Below, in pieces: positions 23,994-33,060 of a DNA stretch of 64,000 nucleotides (positions are counted from its first letter, which is position 1; each line of letters begins with the position of its first letter). Below the pieces are notes generated by a model. The model searched no databases. It saw only the letters and a program-made list of their open reading frames with translations, and was not told where the DNA came from. The stretch lies in the NCBI GenBank assembly GCA_022792335.1, contig JAAWAV010000021.1, positions 27,275-91,274 of the forward strand. The letters are read 5' to 3'. The position numbers and the translations under genes are program-made. The DNA comes from Lachnospiraceae bacterium (GTDB lineage Bacteria > Bacillota > Clostridia > Lachnospirales > Lachnospiraceae).

Positions 23994-25493
23994 TCAATAG
24001 CGATGATATACATGCACCAGGAAACGTAAAAAGTCAACCTCATGATGCCCAAGTTGCCCTTTTCGCAACCTCCACTTCCAATTATCCCCCAGAGTAGAGG
24101 GGAAATTCATCCTGGCAGAATTGTCCAGACCAAGTACGTCCTGAGCCTGGAAAATAACCACGTCTGCGATACTTCCATAAGCCTGGCGGAATAGTCCTTC
24201 TACGATCTTATCCCTGTCCCTTGTACCCAGGAGCTGAAACAGATAGGTTAAAACTTCGTCTGATTTATCACAAAATAGTCCTGTCAGCGTCTCATTGTCA
24301 TGGGTGCCTCCATAAGCTACGCAGTTGGAGGTCCTATAATTATGAGGAAGGTGTTCGTTCGCCGGATCTCCGTCAAAACCAAAGGCCAGCACTTTCATTC
24401 CCGGATAACCGTTTTCCTTAAGAAGTTTCCGTACCTCAGGCGTCACCGTTCCCAGATCTTCCGCGATGATCTTCATTTCTCCGGCTTCCTCATTGATGAC
24501 ATCCGTAAGTTTTGTCCCCGGCCCCTGCCGGTAAGAGCCTTTTATACTGTCTTTTGCACCACCTGGCACTGCATAGTATCTCGTAATTCCAATAAAATGA
24601 TCAATCCGCAGAGCATCATAAAGTTCCCTGGACGAACCGATTCTCTTCCGCCACCATGTAAAATCATCCTTCTCCATGGCTTCCCAGTCATAAAGAGGAT
24701 TTCCCCAGAGCTGCCCTGTCTCACTGAAAGCATCCGGCGGTACTCCTGCAATAAATTTGGGCAGAAGATTCACCTCATCCAACTGAAATAGCCCCGTATG
24801 GCTCCACACGTCCGCACTATCCATCGCCGCGTAGATGGGAATATCGCCGATAAGCTGAATCCCTCTCTCCTTCGCATAAGATCTGAGTTTCTTCCACTGG
24901 CGGAAAAAATGGTACTGGCAAAATTCCCAGAACTCCATCTCCTTCTGCAAAAGATTCCGGTATTTGCTGAGAGCCTCTTTTTTCCGAAACCGGATATCTT
25001 CCTCCCAAAGCAGCCAGCTGGTATTCTCAAAATGCTCCTTGCAGGCCATATAAAGGCTGTAATCTTCCAGCCAGTAGCTATTTTCCTCCCGGAATTTCTG
25101 AAATTCCGCTGTTTCTTTATGAGCGCTACTCTCAAAAGCTTTCTTCAGAACGCGAAATCTGTTTCTGTAAATATCCTCATAGGAAACATAAGACTCCTGA
25201 TCCCCCCAGAAGAACTTCTCCGCATCCCATTTCTCCAGCAGTCCTTCCTCCATCAAAATTTCCAGATCAATAAAATAGGGATTTCCTGCAAAGACGGAAA
25301 ACGACTGATAAGGACTGTCTCCATAGCTGGTCGGTCCCATGGGAAGTACCTGCCAGTATTTTTGTCCCGCGCTCTTTAAAAAATCTATAAATTCGTAGGC
25401 GGCCTTTCCGAAAGTCCCAATTCCATAAGGAGACGGAAGGCTGGTGATCGGAAGCAAAATCCCTGCTCCTCTCTCTAAAGTCTGACTTTTCAT
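23994..25493 (-). CDS. malQ: 4-alpha-glucanotransferase
   Basis: The roughly 500-residue product is a GH77 amylomaltase: RGAGILLPITSLPSPYGIGTFG at the start, ALRIDHFIGITRYYAVP, AEDLGTV with the catalytic Glu, and GTHDNETL with the catalytic Asp. It transfers maltosyl units between alpha-1,4-glucans in glycogen or maltodextrin use. Two adjacent ATGs exist (25496 and 25493); 25493 gives 7 nt from GAGGGA and is preferred. A 21-codon extension upstream is not supported. Confidence 0.95.
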   Translation of the reverse strand: MKSQTLERGAGILLPITSLPSPYGIGTFGKAAYEFIDFLKSAGQKYWQVLPMGPTSYGDSPYQSFSVFAGNPYFIDLEILMEEGLLEKWDAEKFFWGDQESYVSYEDIYRNRFRVLKKAFESSAHKETAEFQKFREENSYWLEDYSLYMACKEHFENTSWLLWEEDIRFRKKEALSKYRNLLQKEMEFWEFCQYHFFRQWKKLRSYAKERGIQLIGDIPIYAAMDSADVWSHTGLFQLDEVNLLPKFIAGVPPDAFSETGQLWGNPLYDWEAMEKDDFTWWRKRIGSSRELYDALRIDHFIGITRYYAVPGGAKDSIKGSYRQGPGTKLTDVINEEAGEMKIIAEDLGTVTPEVRKLLKENGYPGMKVLAFGFDGDPANEHLPHNYRTSNCVAYGGTHDNETLTGLFCDKSDEVLTYLFQLLGTRDRDKIVEGLFRQAYGSIADVVIFQAQDVLGLDNSARMNFPSTLGDNWKWRLRKGQLGHHEVDFLRFLVHVYHRY

Positions 25494-25655
25494 CATTGGT
25501 TCCCTCACTTTTTGTTTTTTTATTATTATACTGAAAAGCCGAGGAATGTACAACAAAAACCGAATTTTTCCTTGCCAAGTACTTTGTATCTACCGCACGC
25601 AAACGTCCAGACTACGAACGCCAAACGCTCATAACAAGCTCACAAAACCGGCAAG

Positions 25656-25680
25656 CTCTGTCTGTCGGGCCAGGACAGAG
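25656..25680. repeat. Small inverted repeat in the malQ-aminotransferase gap
   Basis: CTCTGTC (25656-25662) and GACAGAG (25674-25680). The surrounding sequence, with GGCGACGACAGAGGC at 25693-25707, slightly resembles the interior of element copy 4, but has no recognisable ends. Confidence 0.3.
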
Positions 25681-25725
25681 ACGCCAAACGGACAGGCGAC
25701 GACAGAGGCAAAAATATAGGTAAAA

Positions 25726-26796
25726 TCAGGCTGATTCCCCGCCTTCCAGCTCATACAGCGCGTCCAGGAACTGTTTCATATGGCAGGTCTCTCCAGTAGT
25801 CACACGAAGGCAGGTTCCAAGTTCTCCAATTCCCTTGTAGGTTTTAATTAAAATCTTTTTCTCCGATTTCATCCTCTGAACCAGAATACCGGCGTCTGTT
25901 TTGGGCCGGATGAAAATAAAGTTCCCCTCTTTGGCATTGAACTGGTATCCATGCTCTGCTAAAGAAGCCGCCAGATATTCCTTTCCCTCTCTTTGGCGTC
26001 GAATCAAATCGTCCAGCATGCCGTCCGTTTCCAGAATGGCCTTCACAAACTTCATGGCAAAGGCGTTTACGTTGTGAGGCGTACACAGTTTCTGAACCAT
26101 TTTAATCCCTTCCGGCCAACCTGTCACATAGCCCAGGCGGCAGCCGGCCAGGGAAAACAGCTTGGAAAAAGTCCGCGTTACAAAAATATGCTCCCTGGTC
26201 AGCGCATAATCGATAAACGTATTCGGATAAAAATACACATAAGCTTCATCCACCAGCACCGTGATTTCCTGCTCTTTCGCCGCCTGTATAATCGCAGCAA
26301 ATTCTTCCTCCGAATATACATTACCCATGGGATTGTTCGGATTTACCAGAATCAGAAGCTCCACCTCCGGCGTCAGATTCTCAATGATACGCTCCACAGG
26401 CATTTCCAGATTTTCCGTATAAGAAACTGGTAAAAAGGTCCTGCCATACATCTTGGCATAAACTTCAAACATGGCATAAGAGGGCGTCACGCCTACAATC
26501 TTCCCGCCCGGAGAGGTAAACGCCTCTATAATATTCCGGATTCCTTCCGAGGAACCGTTCACCAGGCAGATATGCTCAATATCCGTACCCAGAAACTTTG
26601 CCAGGGTCTCCGTAAACTCCAGAGTCTCCGGATACTGGGAGACAAACTCCGGAGTCACATCCTTCAGGACTTCTGAAATAAACTCCTGTGGAAGTCCTCC
26701 AGGATTTTCATTCAGATCAAGACGCAAATATCCCGCCCTCTTATTCTGATCAAAAATTCTGTCAAGCGTCTCGATCTCCTTATTCAAATAGTACAT
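25726..26796 (-). CDS. PLP-dependent class I/II aminotransferase, HisC-like
   Basis: The 356-residue protein shows the fold-type I aminotransferase pattern: LDLNENPGG, NGSSEGI, LVNPNNPMG, VDEAYVYF and the PLP lysine in TRTFSKLFSLAGCRLGY. Histidinol-phosphate aminotransferase is the closest family, but there are no his genes nearby. It is divergent from a cytidylyltransferase-oxidoreductase fusion, so a role in making a modified, cytidylyl-activated small molecule is at least as likely. The ATG at 26796 has GGAGG 8 nt upstream; a TTG five codons earlier is less likely. Confidence 0.88.
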   Translation of the reverse strand: MYYLNKEIETLDRIFDQNKRAGYLRLDLNENPGGLPQEFISEVLKDVTPEFVSQYPETLEFTETLAKFLGTDIEHICLVNGSSEGIRNIIEAFTSPGGKIVGVTPSYAMFEVYAKMYGRTFLPVSYTENLEMPVERIIENLTPEVELLILVNPNNPMGNVYSEEEFAAIIQAAKEQEITVLVDEAYVYFYPNTFIDYALTREHIFVTRTFSKLFSLAGCRLGYVTGWPEGIKMVQKLCTPHNVNAFAMKFVKAILETDGMLDDLIRRQREGKEYLAASLAEHGYQFNAKEGNFIFIRPKTDAGILVQRMKSEKKILIKTYKGIGELGTCLRVTTGETCHMKQFLDALYELEGGESA

Positions 26797-26825
26797 TCCT
26801 CTGTCCTCCAAAATATAAAAACCAA

Positions 26826-26854
26826 TTGCCCAGCAAAACGAAGTATGCTATACT
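26826..26854 (+). promoter_or_regulatory. Predicted promoter of the cytidylyltransferase fusion gene
   Basis: -35 TTGCCC (26826-26831), 17-nt spacer, -10 TATACT (26849-26854), leaving a 5' leader of about 107 nt. Confidence 0.65.
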
Positions 26855-26967
26855 TTATCGTATCGTGCAGACGATTCCCCATAAAGTCTGCACTTATTAT
26901 AACAAGCCTGCCTTCTGATTTCAATACGGCAACGTACAAAATATCTGAAAGAGGGGAGCCTCCTGTC

Positions 26968-28296
26968 ATGAAAAAAGTCATCACCTACGGTACCTACGAC
27001 CTGCTCCATCATGGCCATATCCGGCTTCTGGAACGTGCAAAAGCTCTGGGAGATTATCTGATTGTCGGGGTCACTGCGGATGATTTTGACAAGGTACGCG
27101 GGAAGATTAACGTACAGCAGTCCCTGATGGAACGCATTGAAGGAGTCCGGGCCACCGGACTGGCCGATGAGATCATTGTGGAAGAATATGAGGGTCAGAA
27201 AATCGACGATATCCGTCGATTTGGTGTGGATATCTTTACCGTCGGCTCCGACTGGGTCGGCAAATTTGACTACCTGAATGAATACTGTCAGGTCGTCTAC
27301 CTATCTCGAACAAAAGGGGTCTCCAGCTCCGACGAACGGGCCAGAAAACGCGCCATCCGCCTGGGGCTTGTAGGAGAAACCAATATTCTAAGCAAATATA
27401 AAAATGAATGCGCCTTTGTCAACGGCCTCCAGGCCACCGGAATCTATACGACGGATCCCAAACTTCTGAAGATGGAAAAGCCTTCTCTCTTTACCGGAAG
27501 CTACGAGGAGCTGCTTGAACAAAGCGACGCTGTCTATCTCGTCTCCCATCCGGACGTCCACTATGAACAGATAAAAAAAGCTCTGCTTGCAGGAAAGCAT
27601 GTCCTTTGTGAGTCGCCGATCGCCCTCACAAAAAAACAGTGCCGGGAACTTTTTGCTCTGGCTGATAAACAACGTCTGATTTTAATGGAAGCCGTAAAAA
27701 CAGCCTACTCGACGGCCTATAACCGCCTTCTGCTTCTCATAAAAAGCGGGCAAATCGGAAAACTGGTCTGCATAAACGCCGTCTGTACCAGTCTGGCCTC
27801 TGACAAGGGCACGCAATTGGATGCCCGATGGAATAGTATTTGCGCCTGGGGGCCTACTGCCATGCTCCCGATTTTTCAGTTGTGCGGCGTGGATTATTCG
27901 GAAAAATCTATGATTTCCTGTGTAAAAGACAAGCATTTTGATATCTTCACAAAAATTGATTTCCTCTATCCGGAGGCCGTCGCCACTCTGAAAGTAGGAA
28001 ACGGCGTCAAATCAGAAGGAGAACTGGTGATTTCCGGAACGAAGGGTTATCTCTATGTCCCCGCTCCCTGGTGGAAAACAGATTATTTTGAAATCCGGTA
28101 TGAAAATCCGACAGAGAACAAACGGTATTTTTATCATCTGGAGGGAGAGGGGATTCGGTATGAACTTGTGCACTTTGCCCGATCCATTGAGGCCGGTCAG
28201 CCCAGCCAGTACATTGACAGGGCCGTATCCGAGACCATCAGTGCGGTGATCGAAGACTTCTATAATAACAAAGACTTGCGACATCTCTCTATCTAA
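26968..28296 (+). CDS. Fusion of glycerol-3-phosphate-type cytidylyltransferase and Gfo/Idh/MocA oxidoreductase
   Basis: The 442-residue protein joins two domains. Residues 1-130: MKKVITYGTYDLLHHGHIRLLERA with the HxGH nucleotidyltransferase motif and RTKGVSSS, equivalent to the RTEGISTT of TagD. Residues about 135-442: a Gfo/Idh/MocA-like fold with SDAVYLVSHPDVHYEQIKKALLAGKHVLCESPIALT, the diagnostic dinucleotide-domain segment. Established parallel: CDP-ribitol is made by a cytidylyltransferase plus a separate reductase. Inferred: this fusion makes a CDP-activated polyol or related alcohol for cell-surface polymers. The start follows GAGGGGAG; an upstream in-frame extension of 41 codons has no ribosome site. 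Confidence 0.88.
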   Translation: MKKVITYGTYDLLHHGHIRLLERAKALGDYLIVGVTADDFDKVRGKINVQQSLMERIEGVRATGLADEIIVEEYEGQKIDDIRRFGVDIFTVGSDWVGKFDYLNEYCQVVYLSRTKGVSSSDERARKRAIRLGLVGETNILSKYKNECAFVNGLQATGIYTTDPKLLKMEKPSLFTGSYEELLEQSDAVYLVSHPDVHYEQIKKALLAGKHVLCESPIALTKKQCRELFALADKQRLILMEAVKTAYSTAYNRLLLLIKSGQIGKLVCINAVCTSLASDKGTQLDARWNSICAWGPTAMLPIFQLCGVDYSEKSMISCVKDKHFDIFTKIDFLYPEAVATLKVGNGVKSEGELVISGTKGYLYVPAPWWKTDYFEIRYENPTENKRYFYHLEGEGIRYELVHFARSIEAGQPSQYIDRAVSETISAVIEDFYNNKDLRHLSI

Positions 28297-28387
28297 TCAG
28301 ACAGCCCGAAGGCAATGGGAATTTTCCGCATACCGACGGGCCGTTCGTCTGTTTTGAAGATATTTTTCTCCGTTTTTCGCCGGAAAC

Positions 28388-29758
28388 TTATTTCAGGAAA
28401 AATCTCAACAGCCGTTCTTTTCCCCTGGAATAGGGCTGATAGCGGATCGGCATGTCTATCCAGTTATATTTCTTCACAATACTTTTCTCATGACTGAAGG
28501 TTTCAAAGCTTTTTTTCCCGTGATAACTTCCCATTCCACTGTTTCCCACGCCGCCAAACCCCATGCGGGAAGTGGCCAGATGAATAATCGTATCGTTGAC
28601 ACAACCGCCGCCAAAGCTTAAGGAGGAGAGAAGCTTCCGCTCCGTTCCCTTATCTTTTGTAAAAAGATAACAGGCCAGAGGTTTTTCTCTCTCTTTTATA
28701 AAAGCTTCCGCCTCTTCAATTTCTTGGAACGTAAGTACCGGAAGCACCGGCCCGAAAATTTCTTCCTGCATCACGGCGGCCTCTGCCGTCACATGGTCAA
28801 GCACAGTCGGGGCAATCTGAAGCGTTTCTCGGTTCCTTTCTCCGCCGGTCTGAATCGTCATCCCCTCCAGCAAAGCGCTGATCCGTTCAAAATGTTTTTC
28901 ATTGATGATTTTCGGATAATCTGGATTCTCCAGAGGATACTTTCCATACATTTTCGTAATTGCCTTCTCAAACAGACCCAGAAACTGGTCTTTCACTGAA
29001 TCCTGAATCAGGAGATAGTCCGGCGCCACACAGGTCTGCCCTGCATTGAGAAATTTTCCAAAAGCCAGACGTTTGGCGGCTATTTTTAAATCTGCTGTCT
29101 TGTCAATGATGCAGGGGCTCTTTCCCCCCAGTTCCAGAGTCACCGGAGTCAGATGGCGGGAAGCCTTTTCCATGACAAGCTTTCCCACCTTGACTCCGCC
29201 GGTGAAAAAGATATAGTCAAACCGCTGTTCCAAAAGAGCTGTATTTTCTGCCCGTCCCCCCTCTACCACAGTCACATATTCCGGCGGAAATATGGCCTCC
29301 ACCAGTTCTTTGATCACTGCTGAAACTGCAGGCGCATAAGCAGAGGGCTTCAGGATGCAACAATTTCCGGCAGCTATGGCCCCTACCAGAGGCTCCATAC
29401 ATAACATAAAGGGATAATTCCAGGGAGACATAATGAGAACCACTCCATAAGGTTCCGACAGTACAAAGCTCTTTCCATGAAACTGGGCCAGGGGAGTCCT
29501 CTTCCTTTTGGGGCGGGCATAATTTTTCAGATGTTTTTTCATATAACCAAGTTCTGAAAGTGTTAGGCCTGTCTCCGTCATATAAGATTCAAACTCCGAT
29601 TTGTTCAGATCTGTCTTTAACGCCTGGTGAATCCGTCCCTCCTGTCTCCTGAGTTCTCGTTCCAGCGCGCGCAGCGCTTCCAAACGAAAAGCCACAGGTC
29701 TGGTAACTCCTGTGGCAAAATAATCTCTCTGTTTCTTTACAACTGCTTCCATTTCCAT
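28388..29758 (-). CDS. NAD(P)-dependent aldehyde dehydrogenase, ALDH3-like
   Basis: The 456-residue protein has MSPWNYPFML, TLELGGKSPCII with the catalytic Glu, and GQTCVAPDYLL with the nucleophilic Cys, in the compact ALDH3/CALDH arrangement (no N-terminal extension, C-terminal hydrophobic tail LRFFLK). These enzymes oxidise medium or long aliphatic or aromatic aldehydes. The ATG at 29758 follows GAGGTGG; a 37-codon extension upstream lacks a ribosome site. Confidence 0.92.
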   Translation of the reverse strand: MEMEAVVKKQRDYFATGVTRPVAFRLEALRALERELRRQEGRIHQALKTDLNKSEFESYMTETGLTLSELGYMKKHLKNYARPKRKRTPLAQFHGKSFVLSEPYGVVLIMSPWNYPFMLCMEPLVGAIAAGNCCILKPSAYAPAVSAVIKELVEAIFPPEYVTVVEGGRAENTALLEQRFDYIFFTGGVKVGKLVMEKASRHLTPVTLELGGKSPCIIDKTADLKIAAKRLAFGKFLNAGQTCVAPDYLLIQDSVKDQFLGLFEKAITKMYGKYPLENPDYPKIINEKHFERISALLEGMTIQTGGERNRETLQIAPTVLDHVTAEAAVMQEEIFGPVLPVLTFQEIEEAEAFIKEREKPLACYLFTKDKGTERKLLSSLSFGGGCVNDTIIHLATSRMGFGGVGNSGMGSYHGKKSFETFSHEKSIVKKYNWIDMPIRYQPYSRGKERLLRFFLK

Positions 29759-29868
29759 CCTGCCACCTCTTCCTTCTCTTCCCAAAAATTTCCTGCTATG
29801 ATTCAGACTTACCAAGCCAGAATCGCTGTCTCCCAGATCTTTCGTTCTCCTCTGAGCACCTTTTTCCA

Positions 29869-29918
29869 TGAGGCTGTTACAAAAACATTCCAGTAAATTT
29901 TGTTTTGCAACAGCCTCA
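29869..29918. repeat. Inverted repeat after the NhaC gene
   Basis: Arms TGAGGCTGTT (29869-29878) and AACAGCCTCA (29909-29918), extended by imperfect A/T pairing inside. Placed 20 bp after the NhaC stop, it may act as its terminator, although no U-tract follows the stem. Confidence 0.55.
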
Positions 29919-29937
29919 TAGATGTCTTATTTTCGTC

Positions 29938-31422
29938 TTATTTGGTTGTGGCTTTTCTGCCTGCCACAAACAGTATCAGACCCAGCTCTGCCAGGCCGAC
30001 AGCTGTTCCAACCCATCCGTTCGCAGTAATACCACCCGCCAGGAATCCTATCAGACAGCAGCCCGCCACAGTCATTGCATAGGGAATCTGTGTCGATACA
30101 TGGCTGATGTGATTGCACTGAGCTCCTGCGGAGGCCAGAATTGTCGTATCGGAAATCGGCGAAATGTGATCCCCGCACACGGCTCCTGCCAAAATTGCCG
30201 CCGTGGTAATGGTCAGCATATTGATATCTGCCGTGCCCACCACCTGAACTGCAATGGGAATCAGAATACCAAAGGTCCCCCAGGACGTACCAGTGGCAAA
30301 AGAAAGCCCGGTGGCAACTACAAACAGGATCGCCGGAAGCAGCATTCCTACCAGGACGCTTCCTCCCACCACATTGCTGACAAAACCGCCGATATTCAGA
30401 TAATCGTCGCGGCATACGCCGGACAGTGTCCATGCCAGACAGAGAATCATAATCGCAGGCGTCATGGCTTTGAAGCCTTCCACAAAACTGTCGCAAAACT
30501 CCCGGAAGGTAATCACTTTTCTGGGCAGATACATGATAAACACTACAACCAGCGTAAAGAAAGAACCAATTACCAGGCTTCTTGCGGAATCACAGTTGGC
30601 AAAGGAATCCACGATCCCAGCCCCGTCCAGGATTCCTCCTGTATAAAGCATGGCTCCAATGCAGAACACAATCAGTACCGCGATGGGTAAGACCAGATCG
30701 ATGACCTTTCCTTTTCCTGTCACTTCCAGATCTTTGTCGTCGCTGGTTTCCTCTCCTTCTGTAGCAACTTTCGCCTCATAGGCTTTCATGGTTCCATAAT
30801 CCACGTCTCGGACAATCAGATAAATCATGAAAATAATTGTAAGAATTGCATACAGGTTAAAAGGAATTGTCCGTAAAAACAAGTTAAATCCGTCGATACC
30901 ACTGTTTTCCGGCAAAGAAGAGCCCACTGCCGCCGCCCAACTGGAAATCGGGGCAATGATACAGATCGGAGCTGCCGTCGCATCAATGATATAGGCTAAC
31001 TTTGCCCGGCTCACCTGATACTTGTCCGTCACCGGCCGCATCACCGTGCCGACCGTCAGACAGTTGAAATAATCATCCACAAAAATCATAGAACCCAAAA
31101 GTACTGTAGAAAGCTGCGCTCCTTTTTTTGTTTTGATTGCTTTGGAAGCCCAGTTTCCATAGGCTCTGGAAGCTCCCGACTTGGTAATCAGCGCAACCAG
31201 GATTCCAAGCAGTACCAGAAATACCAGAATATCCACATTTCCGCCGATCTTCTCTCCCATAATGGTAAAAGTCGTCTCCACAGAAGTCAAGGGATTAAAT
31301 CCGGTAATCAAAAGTGCTCCCGACAAAATACCGATCAACAAAGACAGATAAACTTCTCTTGTAATCAGTGCCAGTGCGATTGCCACCACTGGAGGCAACA
31401 ATGCCCATACTGTTCCTGCCAT
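29938..31422 (-). CDS. Na+/H+ antiporter NhaC family protein
   Basis: The 494-residue protein has 11-12 hydrophobic helices and NhaC-family motifs: SMIFVDDYFNCLTVGTVMRPVTDK, ATAAPICIIAPISSWAAA, LSFATGTSWGTFGILIPIA and CGDHISPISDTTILAS. It exchanges sodium for protons or, in some relatives, carries amino or organic acids. The ATG at 31422 follows GAAGGAGGA. It lies 13 bp after the zinc-ribbon gene, so the two are probably co-transcribed. Confidence 0.92.
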   Translation of the reverse strand: MAGTVWALLPPVVAIALALITREVYLSLLIGILSGALLITGFNPLTSVETTFTIMGEKIGGNVDILVFLVLLGILVALITKSGASRAYGNWASKAIKTKKGAQLSTVLLGSMIFVDDYFNCLTVGTVMRPVTDKYQVSRAKLAYIIDATAAPICIIAPISSWAAAVGSSLPENSGIDGFNLFLRTIPFNLYAILTIIFMIYLIVRDVDYGTMKAYEAKVATEGEETSDDKDLEVTGKGKVIDLVLPIAVLIVFCIGAMLYTGGILDGAGIVDSFANCDSARSLVIGSFFTLVVVFIMYLPRKVITFREFCDSFVEGFKAMTPAIMILCLAWTLSGVCRDDYLNIGGFVSNVVGGSVLVGMLLPAILFVVATGLSFATGTSWGTFGILIPIAVQVVGTADINMLTITTAAILAGAVCGDHISPISDTTILASAGAQCNHISHVSTQIPYAMTVAGCCLIGFLAGGITANGWVGTAVGLAELGLILFVAGRKATTK

Positions 31423-31435
31423 ACTCTTTCCTCCT

Positions 31436-31639
31436 TCATAGATGTTTATATTTATTTTTCTCCGGATACATCCAGCTCTCTGATATCTGCTTTCGCTCCT
31501 CTGCGTCAAGCTCCACCCATCTGGAATAAGGAATATCGCAGAGGTTCATAGCCGCTCCGCAGCAGTGACAGTCTGCTTTCAAAAGCTTTGACACCATTCT
31601 TGTCCTTCCGCATTCCGGACATATAAATACCCGAATCAC
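31436..31639 (-). CDS. Small zinc-ribbon protein
   Basis: A 67-residue protein, MIRVFICPECGRTRMVSK then DCHCCG, i.e. two CxxC pairs that should bind zinc, followed by a conserved-looking acidic tail (SRWVELDAEERKQISESW). The family is not recognised. I choose the GTG at 31639: it overlaps the hsdS stop as GTGA and has GGAGGG about 10 nt upstream, implying translational coupling to the restriction-modification operon. It may be an accessory gene of that system or belong with the downstream antiporter. Confidence 0.7.
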   Translation of the reverse strand: MIRVFICPECGRTRMVSKLLKADCHCCGAAMNLCDIPYSRWVELDAEERKQISESWMYPEKNKYKHL

Positions 31640-33057
31640 TGTTCTTTGTCCCTCCCTGTCTGGGAAAAACACCCTTCAAAAATCTGTTCGTTTTCCTTTA
31701 AAAGAGTTTTCCTAGCCGCCTTTAACTGGAACGCTTTCCTGATGAGGGCGGTGATCTCTCTCATCCGCTCCGGCTCTTCTAAAGGAATCTCCAGAGCCTT
31801 AAGTCGCTCCTCTCTCAGATGGGGAATCGTCGAAGCCACGACAGTTCTCCGGACAGCCCCATATCCCCCGATCTCTGGCAGCGACAGCGCTGCAAATAGA
31901 TATTCTTGGGTCAGTCCAGAAGCCAGGGCCTCCTCCTTCAGCCTTAGAATCCCGATTCCCGACGACAAAACCATATCATCCGCCTCAGTCACCAATCCCA
32001 CGCATCCGATTTTTCCATCTTTAGTAAAAATAACATCACCGGCTTTCACTCGTTGTTTCACTTCCTCCAAAGCATCTGCCGATACATAATAATCCGGATA
32101 TAGATCCACTTCCCAGTTTACAATATCAGAAGTACGTATAAAAGGTTTATCTTCTCTGTTTCTCTCGATAAATTCTTTGTAATTTTCACTCCCGACCTCG
32201 TCTCCCCTGCTAATATTTACAATCATTCCCAGAGGAACCGCCTGATTACACTCTTCCAGCCGCTTTGCAGTTTTCACATACAATCTATCATAATAGTTCA
32301 CGGACCAGAGGTTACTTTCCCGCAGTTCTGAAAAAGAAACTCCGAAGGAAAACTCCCGTTTAATCTCCTTTGGTTCAAACTGCAACCCTTCATATAGCTT
32401 CTCCTGGGCCTTTCGGATCAGAGTCTGCGCCTCTATTTCATATTCCACAGCAATTTTCTCATTTTCTGTGATCTGCCTTATCAGTTCCTTCTGGGCAAGC
32501 GGTACCTCCAGTTCCCGCAGATTTTTCAAAGAAAGAAGCTGCTGAATATTTCCTGTCATAAAACTGAACATCTGACGTTTCCCTGCTTTGGAGCGAAAGT
32601 AGGCTGTCAGATACTCCGGAGTAATCGGTGCGCTGTTTTTTAGAGTAATGTTGGCAATATGGCGGGGAATCCCCGCTTTTCCCACATATTCCTCCCTGTA
32701 GACAGCCGATTTCCCTACAGTCCCGTAAATGGCAATCAGCACATCTTTCTGTCTGATATGGCACCGGAGATAACATTTATAATCGAGCTCCGTAATATAA
32801 GGATCGTCGGAGACCCCGTCAAAATCAATAATTCCTTCTTTGATATTTCGCCCGTACAGGTACCGGATCCCGCCCTTTTTATTTCGTGGAATATGGGAAT
32901 GTTCCCCGTCTGAAATGTCGCTGTATTCTCCGAGAATCAAAGACTCCATTCCTCTTGCCTGATTTTCCTCCCTGATTACCTTTGTATAGTAATAAAAAGA
33001 AGGAACCAGTCTGTCTCCAAATCTTAACTCTGTCGTAGATGCCGTAAAAATCTTCAT
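31636..33057 (-). CDS. Restriction-modification specificity subunit (HsdS-like)
   Basis: The 473-residue protein contains two target-recognition domains, each followed by a helical spacer. The first runs to about residue 185 with RYLYGRNIKEG, QKDVLIAIYGTVGK and QQLLSLKNLRELEVPL; the second spans 230-440 with PFIRTSDIVNW, AGDVIFTKDGKIGCVG and STIPHLREERLKALEIPL. This is the HsdS plan, defining a bipartite DNA site. It follows its methyltransferase partner by 3 bp. Confidence 0.93.
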   Translation of the reverse strand: MKIFTASTTELRFGDRLVPSFYYYTKVIREENQARGMESLILGEYSDISDGEHSHIPRNKKGGIRYLYGRNIKEGIIDFDGVSDDPYITELDYKCYLRCHIRQKDVLIAIYGTVGKSAVYREEYVGKAGIPRHIANITLKNSAPITPEYLTAYFRSKAGKRQMFSFMTGNIQQLLSLKNLRELEVPLAQKELIRQITENEKIAVEYEIEAQTLIRKAQEKLYEGLQFEPKEIKREFSFGVSFSELRESNLWSVNYYDRLYVKTAKRLEECNQAVPLGMIVNISRGDEVGSENYKEFIERNREDKPFIRTSDIVNWEVDLYPDYYVSADALEEVKQRVKAGDVIFTKDGKIGCVGLVTEADDMVLSSGIGILRLKEEALASGLTQEYLFAALSLPEIGGYGAVRRTVVASTIPHLREERLKALEIPLEEPERMREITALIRKAFQLKAARKTLLKENEQIFEGCFSQTGRDKEQ

Positions 33058-33060
33058 TTT

